Source: Hyphomonadaceae bacterium
GTDB taxonomy: Bacteria > Pseudomonadota > Alphaproteobacteria > Caulobacterales > Hyphomonadaceae
DNA: 64,000 bases
Assembly (NCBI GenBank): GCA_030697555.1
Contig: JAUYPV010000009.1
Location: 1 to 64,000 of the forward strand
Direction of reading: 5' to 3'
The notes under the pieces were generated by a model that made no database searches, was not told where the DNA came from, and saw only the letters and a program-made list of their open reading frames with translations. This document shows, one piece after another, positions 29,714 through 42,347 of the stretch (position 1 is the stretch's first letter; each line of letters begins with the position of its first letter). A program made the translations under genes and the position numbers.

Positions 29714-31074
29714 TTCTTCTTGCCCCCCAGCCGAGCCTTCTTAATCATGCCCTCATACTGGTGGCCGATCAGATGCGACTGGATCTGCGCCACGGTATCC
29801 ATCGTTACCGACACGACGATCAGGATCGACGTACCGCCGATGTAGAACATGCCGTTGAACTGGTTACGCAGCAGCTCGGGCGTGACGCAGACGATGGCGA
29901 TGTAGATCGAACCGATGACCGTCAACCGGGTAAGGACATAGTCGAGGTGCTCGGCTGTCCGCTTGCCCGGCCGGTATCCTGGAATGAAGCCGCCATACTT
30001 GCGCAGGTTCTCCGCCGTCTCCTCCGGGTTGAAGATGATCGAGGTGTAGAAGAAGCAGAAGAAGATGATCAGCGCCCCGTAGAGCAAGATGAACAGCGGC
30101 TGGCCATTGCCCAAATTGGCCTGGATGAACAGCAGCGTTTCGGCCCACCAACCCGAGTTCTGTCCCTGGGCGCTGGTGAAGCCGGCCAGTGTGTTGGGCA
30201 GCAGCAGCAGCGAGGACGCGAAGATCGGCGGAATGACGCCGGCCGAATTCACCTTGAGCGGCAGGAAGGACGACTCTCCGCCAACCATGCGATTGCCCTG
30301 CTGTCGCTTGGGATACTGGATCAGCAGGCGGCGCTGCGACCGCTCGATGAAGACGATGAACAGGACCATGATCACCGCGAGAGCGATGATCGCGAGGATA
30401 GCCGTGAACGGCAGCGTGTTCTCGCGCACCTGGTTGAACGATCGGACGACGTAGGTCGGCAGCTCGGCGACGATGCCGGCGAAGATGATCAGCGAGATGC
30501 CGTTGCCGACGCCGCGGGCGGTGATCTGCTCGCCCAGCCACATCAGGAATACGGTGCCGCCGACCAGCGTGATGATGGTCGAGGCCATGAAGTACGGGCC
30601 TGGATCGGACGCCATGGAGAGGTTGGTGTTGGGGTCGACCGCGTTAAGGGCGACGGCGACGCCGAACGCCTGGGCGATGGCCAGGATGACGGTAAGATAA
30701 CGGGTGTACTGGTTGAGCTGTTTCCGGCCAGCCTCGCCTTCCTTCTTCAGCCGCTCCAGCGCGGGGACGGCGGTCGACAGGATCTGAACGATGATCGAGG
30801 CCGAGATGTACGGCATGACGTTGAGGGCGAAAATCGCCATCCGCTCGACGGCGCCGCCGGAGAAGGTGTTCCACATCCCGAGGATGCCATTGGCGGCGCT
30901 ACCGAAGGCGACGGCGTACTGTTCGCTATCGATGCCGGGAATGACGATGTGGGTGCCGAGGCGATAGACGACGAGCGCGCCAAGCGTGAACCAGAGTCGC
31001 GCCTGCAGCTCCTTCGCCTTGCCGAAGGTCGAAAAGGAAATATTGCGCGCGAGTTGCTCGGCCGCCGAAACCAT
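29710..31074 (-). CDS. secY: Preprotein translocase subunit SecY
   Basis: YRLGTHIVIPGID, RNQFNGMFYIGGTSILIVVSVTMDTVAQIQSHL; multiple TM segments. Confidence 0.97.
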   Translation of the reverse strand: MVSAAEQLARNISFSTFGKAKELQARLWFTLGALVVYRLGTHIVIPGIDSEQYAVAFGSAANGILGMWNTFSGGAVERMAIFALNVMPYISASIIVQILSTAVPALERLKKEGEAGRKQLNQYTRYLTVILAIAQAFGVAVALNAVDPNTNLSMASDPGPYFMASTIITLVGGTVFLMWLGEQITARGVGNGISLIIFAGIVAELPTYVVRSFNQVRENTLPFTAILAIIALAVIMVLFIVFIERSQRRLLIQYPKRQQGNRMVGGESSFLPLKVNSAGVIPPIFASSLLLLPNTLAGFTSAQGQNSGWWAETLLFIQANLGNGQPLFILLYGALIIFFCFFYTSIIFNPEETAENLRKYGGFIPGYRPGKRTAEHLDYVLTRLTVIGSIYIAIVCVTPELLRNQFNGMFYIGGTSILIVVSVTMDTVAQIQSHLIGHQYEGMIKKARLGGKKK

Positions 31075-31157
31075 ACGCCCGCCTCCCAGATCGCGACGCC
31101 TTCAACCGCCGGAATGACGGACTGCAAACGCGCGGGCGCCCGCCCTAAAGGGCAGGC

Positions 31158-31643
31158 TTACTCGGCCGCTGCTTCCGCGGCGACCGGTTTCGTTACCGTG
31201 ACCTTGCCGCCCGCCTTTTCGACCGCCTTGATGGCGGCTGCGGACGCGCCGTACACGACAAGCTCAACTTTGGTCTTGATCTCGCCCTTTGCAAGGAGGC
31301 GAACGCCGTCCTTGGCGCGGCGGACCACGCCGGCCGCTTTCATGGCGTCGGCATCTATCGGCTTCTTGGCGTCGAGTTTGCCCGATTTCACGAACTCCTC
31401 GATCTTGCCGACATTGACTTCAGCAAAGGATTTCGCGCCGTGGGGCGTGAAGCCGCGCTTAGGCAGGCGCATGTAGATCGGCATCTGGCCGCCTTCGAAG
31501 CCGTTGACGGCGACGCCGCGGCGCGCCTTCTGGCCCTTGACGCCCCGGCCGGCCGTCTTGCCCTTGCCCGAGCCGACGCCGAGGCCCACGCGCATCCGCT
31601 TCTTGCGGGCGCCGGGATTATCGGAGATCTCGTTCAGTTTCAT
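31158..31643 (-). CDS. rplO: 50S ribosomal protein L15
   Basis: [41 protein letters not shown]. Confidence 0.98.
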   Translation of the reverse strand: MKLNEISDNPGARKKRMRVGLGVGSGKGKTAGRGVKGQKARRGVAVNGFEGGQMPIYMRLPKRGFTPHGAKSFAEVNVGKIEEFVKSGKLDAKKPIDADAMKAAGVVRRAKDGVRLLAKGEIKTKVELVVYGASAAAIKAVEKAGGKVTVTKPVAAEAAAE

Positions 31644-31701
31644 GTCACGCTCCAGACCGGTTCGCCCCCCAAATTGGATTTTGGGGAGCGGCCGGAGAAT
31701 A

Positions 31702-31887
31702 TTAGCTCACGATCTCGATGAGGTGGGCGACCTTCGCGATCATGCCACGCACGGCCGGAGTATCCTCCAGCTCGCGCTCCTTCGAAATCTTGTTCAGGCC
31801 GAGACCGACCAGCGTTGCGCGCTGCGAGGCTTCGCGGCGGTGTGCGCTGCGAACCTGCTTCACGCGAACAGTTTTCTTGGCTGCCAT
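31702..31887 (-). CDS. rpmD: 50S ribosomal protein L30
   Basis: [46 protein letters not shown]. Confidence 0.97.
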   Translation of the reverse strand: MAAKKTVRVKQVRSAHRREASQRATLVGLGLNKISKERELEDTPAVRGMIAKVAHLIEIVS

Positions 31888-31905
31888 AGCGACAGTCTCC
31901 TGCTC

Positions 31906-32493
31906 TTACTGGCCAGCGTCGGCGCCGGCGGCGCCAACACCGTCGGTGCGACGGCCTACAATATCCTGCACTTTCAGGCCGCGCTTGGACGCGATCTGGC
32001 GAGGCGAGGCTTGGTGTTTAAGCGCATCTACCGTTGCGCGAACCATGTTGTACGGGTTCGACGAACCGGTCGACTTGGCGACGACGTCACGGATGCCGAG
32101 CACGTCGAATACCGCGCGCATCGGACCACCGGCAATGACGCCCGTGCCGGCCGGAGCCGACCGCATGATCACCTTGCCAGCGCCCCAGCGGCCTTGCGTG
32201 TCGTGATGCAGCGTGCGGCCTTCGCGCAGCGGCACGCGGATCATGGATTTCCTGGCTTCCTCGGTCGCCTTGCGGATTGCCTCGGGGACCTCGCGGGCCT
32301 TGCCGTGACCGTAGCCGATGCGGCCCTTCTGGTCGCCGACGACGACGAGCGCGGCAAACGCGAAGTTCTTGCCGCCCTTCACCACCTTGGCGACGCGGTT
32401 GATCGCGACCAGCTTGTCGACGATCTCCGAGCCTTCGCGGTCGTCATCGCCGCGGCCTTTACGGCCGCCACGATCGCCTCTTTCACGCGCCAT
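31906..32493 (-). CDS. rpsE: 30S ribosomal protein S5
   Basis: [46 protein letters not shown]. Confidence 0.98.
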   Translation of the reverse strand: MARERGDRGGRKGRGDDDREGSEIVDKLVAINRVAKVVKGGKNFAFAALVVVGDQKGRIGYGHGKAREVPEAIRKATEEARKSMIRVPLREGRTLHHDTQGRWGAGKVIMRSAPAGTGVIAGGPMRAVFDVLGIRDVVAKSTGSSNPYNMVRATVDALKHQASPRQIASKRGLKVQDIVGRRTDGVGAAGADAGQ

Positions 32494-32503
32494 CAGCGAC
32501 TCC

Positions 32504-32857
32504 TTAGAATTTCAGACCGCCCTCACGGGCGGCATCGGCCAACGCTTTCACGCGGCCATGGAACAGGTAGCCGCCGCGGTCGAACACCACGTCGGTAACG
32601 CCAGCCTTCTTGGCGCGCTCAGCGATGAGCTTGCCAACGACGGAGGCATCTTCGGATTTCTTGCCGCCCTTGAAGTCCTTCTCCATGGACGAGGCAGCGG
32701 CGACAGTGACGCCCTTGCCGTCGTCGATGACCTGCACCGAGATGTGCTTGGTCGACCGGGTGACCGACAGGCGCGGCTTGCCGTCGCCGACAACGCGGAG
32801 CTTGGTGCGGACGCGCTGGGCGCGGCGAACGAAGGATCTGTGAGAATGCGCGGCCAT
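32504..32857 (-). CDS. rplR: 50S ribosomal protein L18
   Basis: [61 protein letters not shown]. Confidence 0.98.
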   Translation of the reverse strand: MAAHSHRSFVRRAQRVRTKLRVVGDGKPRLSVTRSTKHISVQVIDDGKGVTVAAASSMEKDFKGGKKSEDASVVGKLIAERAKKAGVTDVVFDRGGYLFHGRVKALADAAREGGLKF

Positions 32858-32859
32858 GG

Positions 32860-33396
32860 CTACTTCTTCTTGCCTTCTTTGCGGCGGACGTATTCACCCA
32901 CCTTGCGGACGCCCTTGCCCTTGTAAGGCTCGGGCGGACGGAAACCGCGGATCTCGGCGGCGACCTGGCCGACCTTCTGCTTGTCCGCGCCGGAGATCTT
33001 GATCTCGGTCGGCTTGGCGGACGTGAAGGTGATGCCTTGCGGCGCCTTGTAGACGACCGGGTGCGAATAGCCGAGCGAGAGTTCGAGGTCCTTACCCTTC
33101 ATGGCGGCGCGATAACCGACGCCCTGAAGCTCGAGGTCCTTGGTGAAGCCCGTGGTGACGCCAACAACCATGTTGTTGATGTTGGCGCGGGCGGTGCCCC
33201 ACATGGCTTTCGACTTGCGCTCGGACGGGTTGCGGGCCTCGATGTTCACTTCGCCGTTGTCGACTTTCACGGACACTTCGTCCGAGAGAATCATCGTCAG
33301 CTCGCCCTTCGGGCCTTTCACGGTGACTTGGCCGCCGGCGACCTTGATGTCGACGCCCTTGACCGCTTCGATCGTCTTCTTTCCAACGCGTGACAT
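32860..33396 (-). CDS. rplF: 50S ribosomal protein L6
   Basis: [63 protein letters not shown]. Confidence 0.98.
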   Translation of the reverse strand: MSRVGKKTIEAVKGVDIKVAGGQVTVKGPKGELTMILSDEVSVKVDNGEVNIEARNPSERKSKAMWGTARANINNMVVGVTTGFTKDLELQGVGYRAAMKGKDLELSLGYSHPVVYKAPQGITFTSAKPTEIKISGADKQKVGQVAAEIRGFRPPEPYKGKGVRKVGEYVRRKEGKKK

Positions 33397-33398
33397 GA

Positions 33399-33794
33399 CT
33401 AGCTCACCCGGCAGAGGATTTCGCCGCCGACGTTCTGGGTGCGGGCTTCGTTGTCCGACATCACGCCCTTCGGCGTGGAGAGGACGGAGATGCCCAGCCC
33501 ATTGCGGACCAGCGGAATATCGCGGACGGCCGAATAGACGCGGCGGCCCGGCTTGGAGATGCGGCGGATTTCGGAAATGACCGGCGAGCCGTCATAGTAT
33601 TTCAGCTCGACATCGAGTTCCTTGCGGCCGTCCTTTTCCACTTCCGTGAAGCCACGGATGTAGCCCTCGCGCTGAAGCACTTCCAGCACGTGAACGCGCA
33701 GCTTCGACGACGGCGTCTGCACCGTCGTCTTGCCGCGGCGCTGCGCATTCCGAATGCGCGTCAGTAGATCGCCCAGGGGATCGTTCATGATCAT
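33399..33794 (-). CDS. rpsH: 30S ribosomal protein S8
   Basis: [62 protein letters not shown]. Confidence 0.98.
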   Translation of the reverse strand: MIMNDPLGDLLTRIRNAQRRGKTTVQTPSSKLRVHVLEVLQREGYIRGFTEVEKDGRKELDVELKYYDGSPVISEIRRISKPGRRVYSAVRDIPLVRNGLGISVLSTPKGVMSDNEARTQNVGGEILCRVS

Positions 33795-33809
33795 CTTGTT
33801 TGCCCTCCC

Positions 33810-34115
33810 CTACCAGCTCGACTTGACGAGACCGGGGATCGCCCCGGCAGCGCCGTAGTCACGCATCGCGATGCGCGACATCTTGAGCTTGCGGTAGTAG
33901 CCGCGCGGGCGGCCAGAAATTTCGCAGCGGTTGCGCACGCGCGACGGCGCCGAGTTGCGCGGCAGCTTGGCCAGCTTGATGCGTGCCGCGAACCGTTCTT
34001 CCAGCGACAAGCTCTCGTTGAGAGCGGTCGCCTTCAGTTCAGCGCGCTTCTTCGCATACTGGTCCGCCATGCGCTTGCGGCGGTTGTTCTTCTCGATCGA
34101 GCTTTTCTTGGCCAT
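33810..34115 (-). CDS. rpsN: 30S ribosomal protein S14
   Basis: MAKKSSIEKNNRRKRMADQYAKKRAELK; LPRNSAPSRVRNRCEISGRPRGYYRKLKMSRIAMRDYGAAGAIPGLVKSSW. Confidence 0.98.
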   Translation of the reverse strand: MAKKSSIEKNNRRKRMADQYAKKRAELKATALNESLSLEERFAARIKLAKLPRNSAPSRVRNRCEISGRPRGYYRKLKMSRIAMRDYGAAGAIPGLVKSSW

Positions 34116-34132
34116 GTCTCTCTCCAGCGCGC

Positions 34133-34690
34133 CTAGTTACGGAAGGGAAAGCCGAACTCCGTGAGGAGCGCTTTCGCTTCTTCGTTCGTGCGCGCCGTCG
34201 TGCACACAATGATATCCATGCCCCAGACCGTCTCGATGTTGTCGTAGTTGATCTCCGGGAACACGATGTGCTCCTTGAGACCCATCGCGAAGTTGCCGCG
34301 GCCGTCGAACGATTTGGCGTTCAGGCCACGGAAGTCCTTCACGCGCGGGAGCGCGATGGTCGTCAGGCGATCGACGAATTCGTACATGCGCTCGCGGCGC
34401 AGGGTGACCTTCGCGCCGATCGTCATGCCGTCGCGCAGCTTGAACGAAGCGATCGACTTGCGCGACTTGGTCTCGATCGGCTTCTGGCCGGTGATCGCCG
34501 CGAGGTCGGCCACGGCCGAGCGGATCTTCTTGGAGTCGGCGACAGCTTCGCCAACGCCCATGTTGATGACGACCTTGTCGAGGGCCGGCACCTGCAGCGG
34601 GTTGCCATAGCTGAACTGCGTCGTCAGCTTTTCGCGGATCGACTTGTCGTACAGCGTCCTGAGCCGCGGAGTATATTTCGCCTCAGACAT
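34133..34690 (-). CDS. rplE: 50S ribosomal protein L5
   Basis: [47 protein letters not shown]. Confidence 0.98.
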   Translation of the reverse strand: MSEAKYTPRLRTLYDKSIREKLTTQFSYGNPLQVPALDKVVINMGVGEAVADSKKIRSAVADLAAITGQKPIETKSRKSIASFKLRDGMTIGAKVTLRRERMYEFVDRLTTIALPRVKDFRGLNAKSFDGRGNFAMGLKEHIVFPEINYDNIETVWGMDIIVCTTARTNEEAKALLTEFGFPFRN

Positions 34691-35012
34691 CGATGTTCTC
34701 CCCGGAACGCTTGGCGAAGCGCACCTTGCGGGCCTTGTCGCCCGTGCCTTCCATCTTGAAACCGATACGGGTCGCTTTGCCCGACGTCGGATCGACGTGG
34801 GCGACGTTGGACACGTGGATCGGCGCTTCCTTGCGCTTGATCCCGCCTTGCGGATCACCCTGGCTCGGCTTGGTGTGGCGAGCGGCGATGTTGATGCCCG
34901 AGACCAGCACGCGGTTGGCTTCCGGGAACGATTTGATCACTTCGCCCTTCCGGCCCTTATCCTTGCCGGTGAGAACGATGACCTTGTCGCCCTTCTTGAT
35001 TCTGGCGGCCAT
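34683..35012 (-). CDS. rplX: 50S ribosomal protein L24
   Basis: [49 protein letters not shown]. Confidence 0.97.
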   Translation of the reverse strand: MAARIKKGDKVIVLTGKDKGRKGEVIKSFPEANRVLVSGINIAARHTKPSQGDPQGGIKRKEAPIHVSNVAHVDPTSGKATRIGFKMEGTGDKARKVRFAKRSGENIDV

Positions 35013-35380
35013 TACAGGACCTCCGGCGCAAGCGAGATGATCTTCATGTGGTTCTTGGCGCGGAGTTCGCGCGGAACCGGTCCGAAGATGCGGGTGCCGA
35101 TCGGCTCGTTCTGGTTGTTCACCAGGACGGCCGCGTTGGTGTCGAAACGGATGACCGAGCCGTCGCGGCGCTGAAGGTCTTTCGAAATGCGCACGACGAC
35201 CGCGCGCTTCACTTCGCCCTTCTTCACGCGGCCCTTCGGGGTCGCTTCCTTGACCGAGACGACGATGACGTCGCCGATCGAGGCGTAGCGGCGCTTGGAG
35301 CCGCCCAGCACCTTGATGCACTGGACGCGCTTGGCGCCCGAGTTGTCGGCCACATCGAGATTTGTCTGCATCTGAATCAT
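35012..35380 (-). CDS. rplN: 50S ribosomal protein L14
   Basis: [46 protein letters not shown]. Confidence 0.98.
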   Translation of the reverse strand: MIQMQTNLDVADNSGAKRVQCIKVLGGSKRRYASIGDVIVVSVKEATPKGRVKKGEVKRAVVVRISKDLQRRDGSVIRFDTNAAVLVNNQNEPIGTRIFGPVPRELRAKNHMKIISLAPEVL

Positions 35381-35622
35381 GCTGACTGACCTTTGAACGA
35401 GACGATTTCCCAGCGCTTCAGCTTGGAGCGCGGCGGGCATTCCTGAATTTCAACCTGCTGGCCGACCTGGGCCGCATTGTTGGCATCGTGCGCGTGATAA
35501 CGCTTCGACTTCCGCACCGTCTTCTTGAAGAGCGGGTGGATGAAGGTCCGTTCGACGCGGACGACGGCGGTCTTGTCCATCTTGTTGGAGACGACCGTGC
35601 CTTCCATGATTCGCTTTGGCAT
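35377..35622 (-). CDS. rpsQ: 30S ribosomal protein S17
   Basis: [46 protein letters not shown]. Confidence 0.98.
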   Translation of the reverse strand: MPKRIMEGTVVSNKMDKTAVVRVERTFIHPLFKKTVRKSKRYHAHDANNAAQVGQQVEIQECPPRSKLKRWEIVSFKGQSA

Positions 35623-35633
35623 CGTGCTCTCTC

Positions 35634-35855
35634 CTAGGCCGCTGTCGCTTTGGACTTCTCGCTCAGGACCGTTTCGATCCGGGCGATGTCGCGGCGCACC
35701 AGGCGCACGCGCGAAGTCTTCTCCAGCTGGCCGGTGGCCTTCTGGAAGCGCAGGTTGAATTGTTCCTTCTTGAGGTCGGCCAGCTTGTCGCGCAGCTGGT
35801 CCGGCGTCTTGTGGCGAAGGTCTTCGCTGTTCTTTTTGGTTTTCTGGGTCGCCAT
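35634..35855 (-). CDS. rpmC: 50S ribosomal protein L29
   Basis: [53 protein letters not shown]. Confidence 0.97.
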   Translation of the reverse strand: MATQKTKKNSEDLRHKTPDQLRDKLADLKKEQFNLRFQKATGQLEKTSRVRLVRRDIARIETVLSEKSKATAA

Positions 35856-35858
35856 CGG

Positions 35859-36272
35859 TTACTCTCCGATCCGGGTGACGATCTTGGTCTTCACCGAGAG
35901 CTTGGCGGCGCCAAGCGACAGGGCGAGACGCGCTACCGCATCCGGCACGCCGTCGATCTCGAACAGGATGCGACCCGGCTTCACGCGGGCGACCCAGAAT
36001 TCGGGCGCGCCCTTGCCGGAGCCCATGCGGACCTCGATCGGCTTCTTCGAAACCGGCACATCCGGGAACACGCGAATCCAGACCTTGCCGATACGCTTCA
36101 TCTCGCGGGTGAGAGCGCGGCGGGCAGCCTCGATCTCGCGCGCCGTGACGCGGTTGGGCTCCAGCGCCTTCAGCCCGTGCGAGCCGAAGTTGAGCGCGAA
36201 GCCGCCTTTGGCCTGGCCGTGGATGCGGCCTTTGAAGGCCTTGCGGTATTTGGTGCGCTTAGGTTGCAGCAT
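35859..36272 (-). CDS. rplP: 50S ribosomal protein L16
   Basis: [53 protein letters not shown]. Confidence 0.98.
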   Translation of the reverse strand: MLQPKRTKYRKAFKGRIHGQAKGGFALNFGSHGLKALEPNRVTAREIEAARRALTREMKRIGKVWIRVFPDVPVSKKPIEVRMGSGKGAPEFWVARVKPGRILFEIDGVPDAVARLALSLGAAKLSVKTKIVTRIGE

Positions 36273-36283
36273 GGCCTGATTTC

Positions 36284-37014
<731 letters not shown>

Positions 37015-37015
<1 letters not shown>

Positions 37016-37413
37016 TATGCGGCCTCGGAGGTTTGAGCGGCGACCGACGTGTCGCGCAGCAAAATGGTGATCTGGGAGAACGGCTTTTCAACGCGGACGC
37101 CCCTGCCCCGTGCACGAGCGTGCATGCGCTTCATCACGAGGTTCTTGCCGACATGGGCTTCGGCGACGACCAGGCTGTTGATGTCCAGGCCGTGATTGTT
37201 CTCGGCGTTGGCGATCGCCGAATAGAGCACCTTGCGGACTTCGGCCGCGGCGCGCTTCCGGCTGAACTGCAGTTCGTCCATGGCTTTCTGGGCCGGCAGG
37301 CCGCGAATGAGGCCGGCGATCAGATTCAGTTTCTGCGGGCTGATACGGGCCATGCGCAGAACCGCGCGGCTCTCGTTGGACGCCTGCTTCGGAGGAGCTT
37401 TTGCCTTGCCCAT
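37015..37413 (-). CDS. rplV: 50S ribosomal protein L22
   Basis: [58 protein letters not shown]. Confidence 0.98.
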
Positions 37414-37414
37414 C

Positions 37415-37717
37415 TTACGACTTCCTCGCTGCCGCAGCCGGAGCCGCCGTCACTTTCTTGTCGCCGCTATGGCCGCGGAAAGTGCGGGTCGGCGCGAACT
37501 CGCCGAACTTGTGGCCGACCATCTCTTCCGAGACGTTGACCGGCACGAACGTCTTGCCGTTGTGGACCTGGAAGGTCAGGCCAATGAACTCCGGCAGGAT
37601 CGTCGAACGGCGCGACCACGTCTTGATCGGCGTGGAACGTGCGGCGTTCTTCGAGACTTCTGCTTTCTTGAGCAGATAGCCGTCGACGAAGGGGCCTTTC
37701 CATACGGAACGGGACAT
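37415..37717 (-). CDS. rpsS: 30S ribosomal protein S19
   Basis: [42 protein letters not shown]. Confidence 0.98.
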   Translation of the reverse strand: MSRSVWKGPFVDGYLLKKAEVSKNAARSTPIKTWSRRSTILPEFIGLTFQVHNGKTFVPVNVSEEMVGHKFGEFAPTRTFRGHSGDKKVTAAPAAAARKS

Positions 37718-37731
37718 CTTGCTTCTCTCCG

Positions 37732-38559
<828 letters not shown>

Positions 38560-38572
38560 GGCGTGTTGATCC

Positions 38573-38875
38573 TCAGAGCCCGGTCGTGACGTCGATGGAC
38601 TGGCCGTCCTTCAACGTAACGATCGCTTTCTTCACGTCCGAACGCTTGCCCGGGACGCCGCGGAATTGCTTGGTCTTGCCCTTCGTCACCATCGTGTTGA
38701 CCGACAAGACGTTGACGTTGAACAGCGCCTCGACCGCTTCCTTGATCTGCGGCTTGGTGGCGTCGAGGGGCACGCGGAACACGACCTTGTTCTGCTCGGA
38801 GATCATCGTGGTCTTTTCGGTGATGATCGGAGCGGTGAGGCGTCCGTAGTGAATGGATTTCGGAGCGGCGGCCAT
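38573..38875 (-). CDS. rplW: 50S ribosomal protein L23
   Basis: [58 protein letters not shown]. Confidence 0.98.
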   Translation of the reverse strand: MAAAPKSIHYGRLTAPIITEKTTMISEQNKVVFRVPLDATKPQIKEAVEALFNVNVLSVNTMVTKGKTKQFRGVPGKRSDVKKAIVTLKDGQSIDVTTGL

Positions 38876-38880
38876 GATCG

Positions 38881-39513
38881 TTACGCCTTCTCGGTAACAG
38901 CGAAGCGGGCGTTGACGCCCTCGACGGCTTCGCGCGTCAGCACCAGCGTCTTGCGGCGCATCACGTCGTAGACGTTGAGGCCGGCGAGCGGGAGGACGTC
39001 GATGTTGGGGATGTTGCGGGCGGCCTTGGCGAATTTCTCGTCGAGCTTTTCGCCGCCGATGACCAGGGCGTTCGAGATGCCAAGCTTCTTGAGCTGGATC
39101 GACACGTCCTTGGTTTTGTCGCCTTCGAGCACGTCCAGGATGATGAGAGCTTCGTCTTTCACCTTCGACGAGAGAGCATGTTTCATCGCCAGCGCGCGCA
39201 CTTTTTTCGGGAGCGCGTGAGCGTGGGAGTGCGGGTGCGGGCCATGGGCCGTGCCGCCGCCGACGAAAATCGGAGCGTTGCGCGAACCGTGACGGGCGCC
39301 GCCGGTGCCCTTCTGGTTGTAGAGCTTCTTGGTGGTGACGGAGACGTTCGAGCGCGACAGCGTCGAGTGCGTGCCCGCCTGGCGCTTGGACAGCTGGTAG
39401 CGGACCATGCGCTGGAGGATGTCCGAGCGGATTTCCGTGATGCCGAATACGGCGTCGTCGAGATCGATCTCGCCGGCCTTCTTCGCATCAAGCTTTACGA
39501 CGGGGAGTTTCAT
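38881..39513 (-). CDS. rplD: 50S ribosomal protein L4
   Basis: [58 protein letters not shown]. Confidence 0.98.
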   Translation of the reverse strand: MKLPVVKLDAKKAGEIDLDDAVFGITEIRSDILQRMVRYQLSKRQAGTHSTLSRSNVSVTTKKLYNQKGTGGARHGSRNAPIFVGGGTAHGPHPHSHAHALPKKVRALAMKHALSSKVKDEALIILDVLEGDKTKDVSIQLKKLGISNALVIGGEKLDEKFAKAARNIPNIDVLPLAGLNVYDVMRRKTLVLTREAVEGVNARFAVTEKA

Positions 39514-40277
39514 CAGCCCTGTCCCTCTTTGGAAGATTGGGCCGCTTCCTTGGCGCGAAGTTTCGCGGGCGTCGGCAGGTCTTTCGGCGCCTTGGTCTTC
39601 ACCGAGTCGCGGATCTCGACCCATCCATTCTCCGGGCCGGGAACGGCGCCGCGAATGAGGATCAGGCCGCGCTCTTCATCGGTGCGGACAACTTCGAGGT
39701 TCTGGGTGGTGACGCGCTCGACACCGAGGTGGCCGGCCATCTTCTTGCCCTTGAACACGCGGCCGGGATCCTGACGCTGGCCGGTCGAACCGTGCGAGCG
39801 GTGCGAGACCGAGACGCCGTGGGAAGCTTCCAGACCACCGAAATTCCAGCGCTTCATCGCGCCGGCGAAGCCCTTGCCCTTGGTGAGGCCGCAGATATCG
39901 ACCTTCTGGCCGGAAACAAAATGGTCGGCGCTGAGTTGGGCGCCGACCTCGAGAAGCATGTCGTCCGACACGCGGAATTCACGGATGATGGCCTTGGGCT
40001 CTACCGAGGCCTTGGCGAACTGGCCGCGGAGCGACTGGTTCACATTCTTGGCCTTGCGGGCGCCGGCGCCGAGAACAACGGCGGTATAACCGTCGTTGGC
40101 TTTGCGGGCGCCGACCTTCTCGCCGCGCTTCTTGACATCGACTTCGCGTTCCGTGGTGGTGCGCACGCCGATGACCTGGCAGCCTTCGAGCGACAGCACG
40201 GTGACGGGTATGTGAGCGCCATCAGCGCCGAACACACGCGTCATTCCGAGTTTCTTGGCGACGAGACCGGTACGCAT
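39513..40277 (-). CDS. rplC: 50S ribosomal protein L3
   Basis: [90 protein letters not shown]. Confidence 0.98.
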   Translation of the reverse strand: MRTGLVAKKLGMTRVFGADGAHIPVTVLSLEGCQVIGVRTTTEREVDVKKRGEKVGARKANDGYTAVVLGAGARKAKNVNQSLRGQFAKASVEPKAIIREFRVSDDMLLEVGAQLSADHFVSGQKVDICGLTKGKGFAGAMKRWNFGGLEASHGVSVSHRSHGSTGQRQDPGRVFKGKKMAGHLGVERVTTQNLEVVRTDEERGLILIRGAVPGPENGWVEIRDSVKTKAPKDLPTPAKLRAKEAAQSSKEGQG

Positions 40278-40594
40278 CAGCTGTTCCCCAGCTTGATCTC
40301 CACGGCGACGCCGGCGGAGAGGTCCAGTTTCATGAGGGCGTCGACGGTCTGCGGCGTCGGATCGACGATATCGAGCACGCGCTTGTGCGTACGGATCTCG
40401 AACTGCTCGCGGGACTTCTTGTCGATGTGGGGGGAGCGGTTGACGGTGAATTTCTCGATGCGGGTGGGCAGCGGAACCGGTCCGCGTACCTGAGCGCCCG
40501 TGCGCTTGGCGGTCGACACGATCTCGCGCGCCGACATATCGAGCGCCCGATGGTCGAAGGCCTTGAGCCTAATTCGAATATTCTGTCGTTCCAT
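40277..40594 (-). CDS. rpsJ: 30S ribosomal protein S10
   Basis: [72 protein letters not shown]. Confidence 0.98.
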   Translation of the reverse strand: MERQNIRIRLKAFDHRALDMSAREIVSTAKRTGAQVRGPVPLPTRIEKFTVNRSPHIDKKSREQFEIRTHKRVLDIVDPTPQTVDALMKLDLSAGVAVEIKLGNS

Positions 40595-40743
40595 CGGTCC
40601 ACCGAAACAGCGTGAATGCAGCCAAGCCGGGATCAAGTCCCCCGGCGGGCCGCCGCACTCGTTGAGTTTTTCCTTTTGTTTCCGGGCCTTGCGTTTGCTT
40701 CAGAAGCGCTGAAACACAGCCAAGGCCGTGGAAACGAGGCCGG

Positions 40744-40772
40744 GTGATAGTCCGGGGCCCTAACCACGTCAA
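40744..40772 (-). promoter_or_regulatory. Sigma70-type promoter for the S10-spc operon
   Basis: Minus strand TTGACG-N17-TATCAC, about 140 nt before the rpsJ ATG. Confidence 0.6.
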
Positions 40773-40963
40773 GCGCCCGTTTCTTGTAAGGCTGCAAAGT
40801 ACTCCAGAGGTCTTGAGCGCGCGGAAATGAGGCGACAATTACGAGTCTTCCGTCTCGAATCCGAACAAATCGGTCGCTGCAAAGCGAACATTTCGAGCGG
40901 AACGAGCTGTGCTTGCTGGCCGACACCCGGCGCGCCACAGTCTGCCGAAAATTGGGGGGAACG

Positions 40964-41878
40964 ATGCAAAATCACATCATTGCGTTGAGTGTAAGCGCCT
41001 TGGTCGTCGCGTTGATGGGCGGTTGCTCGACGGTCGCAAAGAACGGAGATCCGTCTTCCTACCCAGAAGCAGCTTACTGGGTGATGTCTCCTGTCTCGGC
41101 TTCGCTTGCAGGTGAAACGCAGCGGGCAAGAATAGGAGAACTTCTCTTCCGACAGGACTTTGTTGCTGCAAGCGAAGCGAAGCTTTCGGAGCGCGTCTCG
41201 ATTCCTATTCCACCGGCTTCGCTCTGGAACAAGTCACCCGGAAATGCCGAATATGCGCCTGAGACCTCGTTTAGTCAGATAGACGGGGTCATGCGCGGAC
41301 ATTTGGCCTTCTGCGACCGACGCGTGACCTATCGATCAAGGGAACCCATAATGGACGGTCGGATAGTGCGCTTGTGTCTCGTTGATCGAGATCGCAATGG
41401 CACCTTCGATACCTTCTATTGGGGTGGCGTTATCGGTTATTGGGGTGGAGCCATCGGTACCGACATTTTCGCGCCCTCGACCCTCGAAGGCAATCCGGAT
41501 CAAGGCGTTGCAATCCCCTACGAGTTGCAGAAGGAACAAACTGGACGCCTCCTTTCCGCCGGGGCCGTGGTTACCGAGAGTATACTGGGTGCCTATCGGC
41601 TGGAGTTTGCCGTATCCGACGCGAAACGTCCCCAAACGCTACACGAGGCAAATGGCGACCGCGGCGCATCAACCCGCCCAATGGGCGGCGGTGTGCTCGA
41701 CGCGCAGATTATCCACTTTCGGGACACCGACATTCCGCTCACTCTCAACTTGTTAGGCGCTCAGGTGGAGATAAGCGCAATCACCGATGGCGTCGTAAGC
41801 TATCGCGTCAAATCTGGTTTCGATTCAACGCGCCCGATGCTTATCGGGTACTCGGGGGAGCTACCGCGAAACGAGTAG
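40964..41878 (+). CDS. Hypothetical lipoprotein inserted between rpsJ and tuf
   Basis: Lipobox ALMGGC; preceded by a GGGGGGA SD-like run; visibly lower GC and more A/T-ending codons than its neighbours. Confidence 0.7.
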   Translation: MQNHIIALSVSALVVALMGGCSTVAKNGDPSSYPEAAYWVMSPVSASLAGETQRARIGELLFRQDFVAASEAKLSERVSIPIPPASLWNKSPGNAEYAPETSFSQIDGVMRGHLAFCDRRVTYRSREPIMDGRIVRLCLVDRDRNGTFDTFYWGGVIGYWGGAIGTDIFAPSTLEGNPDQGVAIPYELQKEQTGRLLSAGAVVTESILGAYRLEFAVSDAKRPQTLHEANGDRGASTRPMGGGVLDAQIIHFRDTDIPLTLNLLGAQVEISAITDGVVSYRVKSGFDSTRPMLIGYSGELPRNE

Positions 41879-41921
41879 AGCCACTTTTTTTCTGTGCGCC
41901 GCGCATGTGGGCTCGAACGCC

Positions 41922-42272
41922 CTAAGAGCCGGCGTAAGGCCCTGCTTCCCTGCCCGTCATTACCAGGGTCAGCGAGATGATCGTGGCGCGTTTTTCCTGC
42001 AGGACCAGGGTGGCGGGATCGCTGGCGTACGCATCCATGGCAGCCTTGTCCGGGAAGCTGACGACATGGATTTCGTAGGGTGTGGCGTCTTCCGGCCCGG
42101 TGGCGAGCCCCGTGGGGCTGGTGCGGACGGCAGCGTCGATCCGGCCGCCGTGCGCGGCCATCCTGACGACAGCCTCCCGCTCGAACGCCTCGAAGGCCGC
42201 TTCCTGGCCTTTGTGGATCCAGATGCTGACTAGCCGCACGTAGCGCCCCGCCATTTGCCCCTCCCTGCCCAA
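41922..42272 (-). CDS. Small dimeric alpha/beta-barrel-like (ABM/DUF1330-type) protein
   Basis: RYVRLVSIWIHKGQEAAFEAFEREAVVRMAAHGGRI...PYEIHVVSFPDKAAMDAYASDP resembles the ABM-like fold; family assignment is tentative. Confidence 0.55.
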   Translation of the reverse strand: MGREGQMAGRYVRLVSIWIHKGQEAAFEAFEREAVVRMAAHGGRIDAAVRTSPTGLATGPEDATPYEIHVVSFPDKAAMDAYASDPATLVLQEKRATIISLTLVMTGREAGPYAGS

Positions 42273-42296
42273 CTAGACTAGCACCTCAAAAGCGAA

Positions 42297-42320
42297 AGGG
42301 CGCTGGTTTCCCAGCGCCCT
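42297..42320 (-). terminator. Rho-independent terminator downstream of tuf
   Basis: Perfect 10-bp stem agggcgctgg-tttc-ccagcgccct; minus-strand tail CCCTTTCGCTTTT. Confidence 0.85.
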
Positions 42321-42347
42321 CTCTAGGGTCTCAGATTTCCGTCGAGC

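Noticed and set aside
29761-31476. 571-aa plus-strand ORF antisense to secY and rplO
   Set aside because: Shadow ORF spanning two conserved genes; D/R-rich with no motif.
40569-40938. Short minus-strand ORFs (89-101 aa) upstream of rpsJ
   Set aside because: They overlap the predicted S10 promoter and leader and have no plausible RBS or domain.
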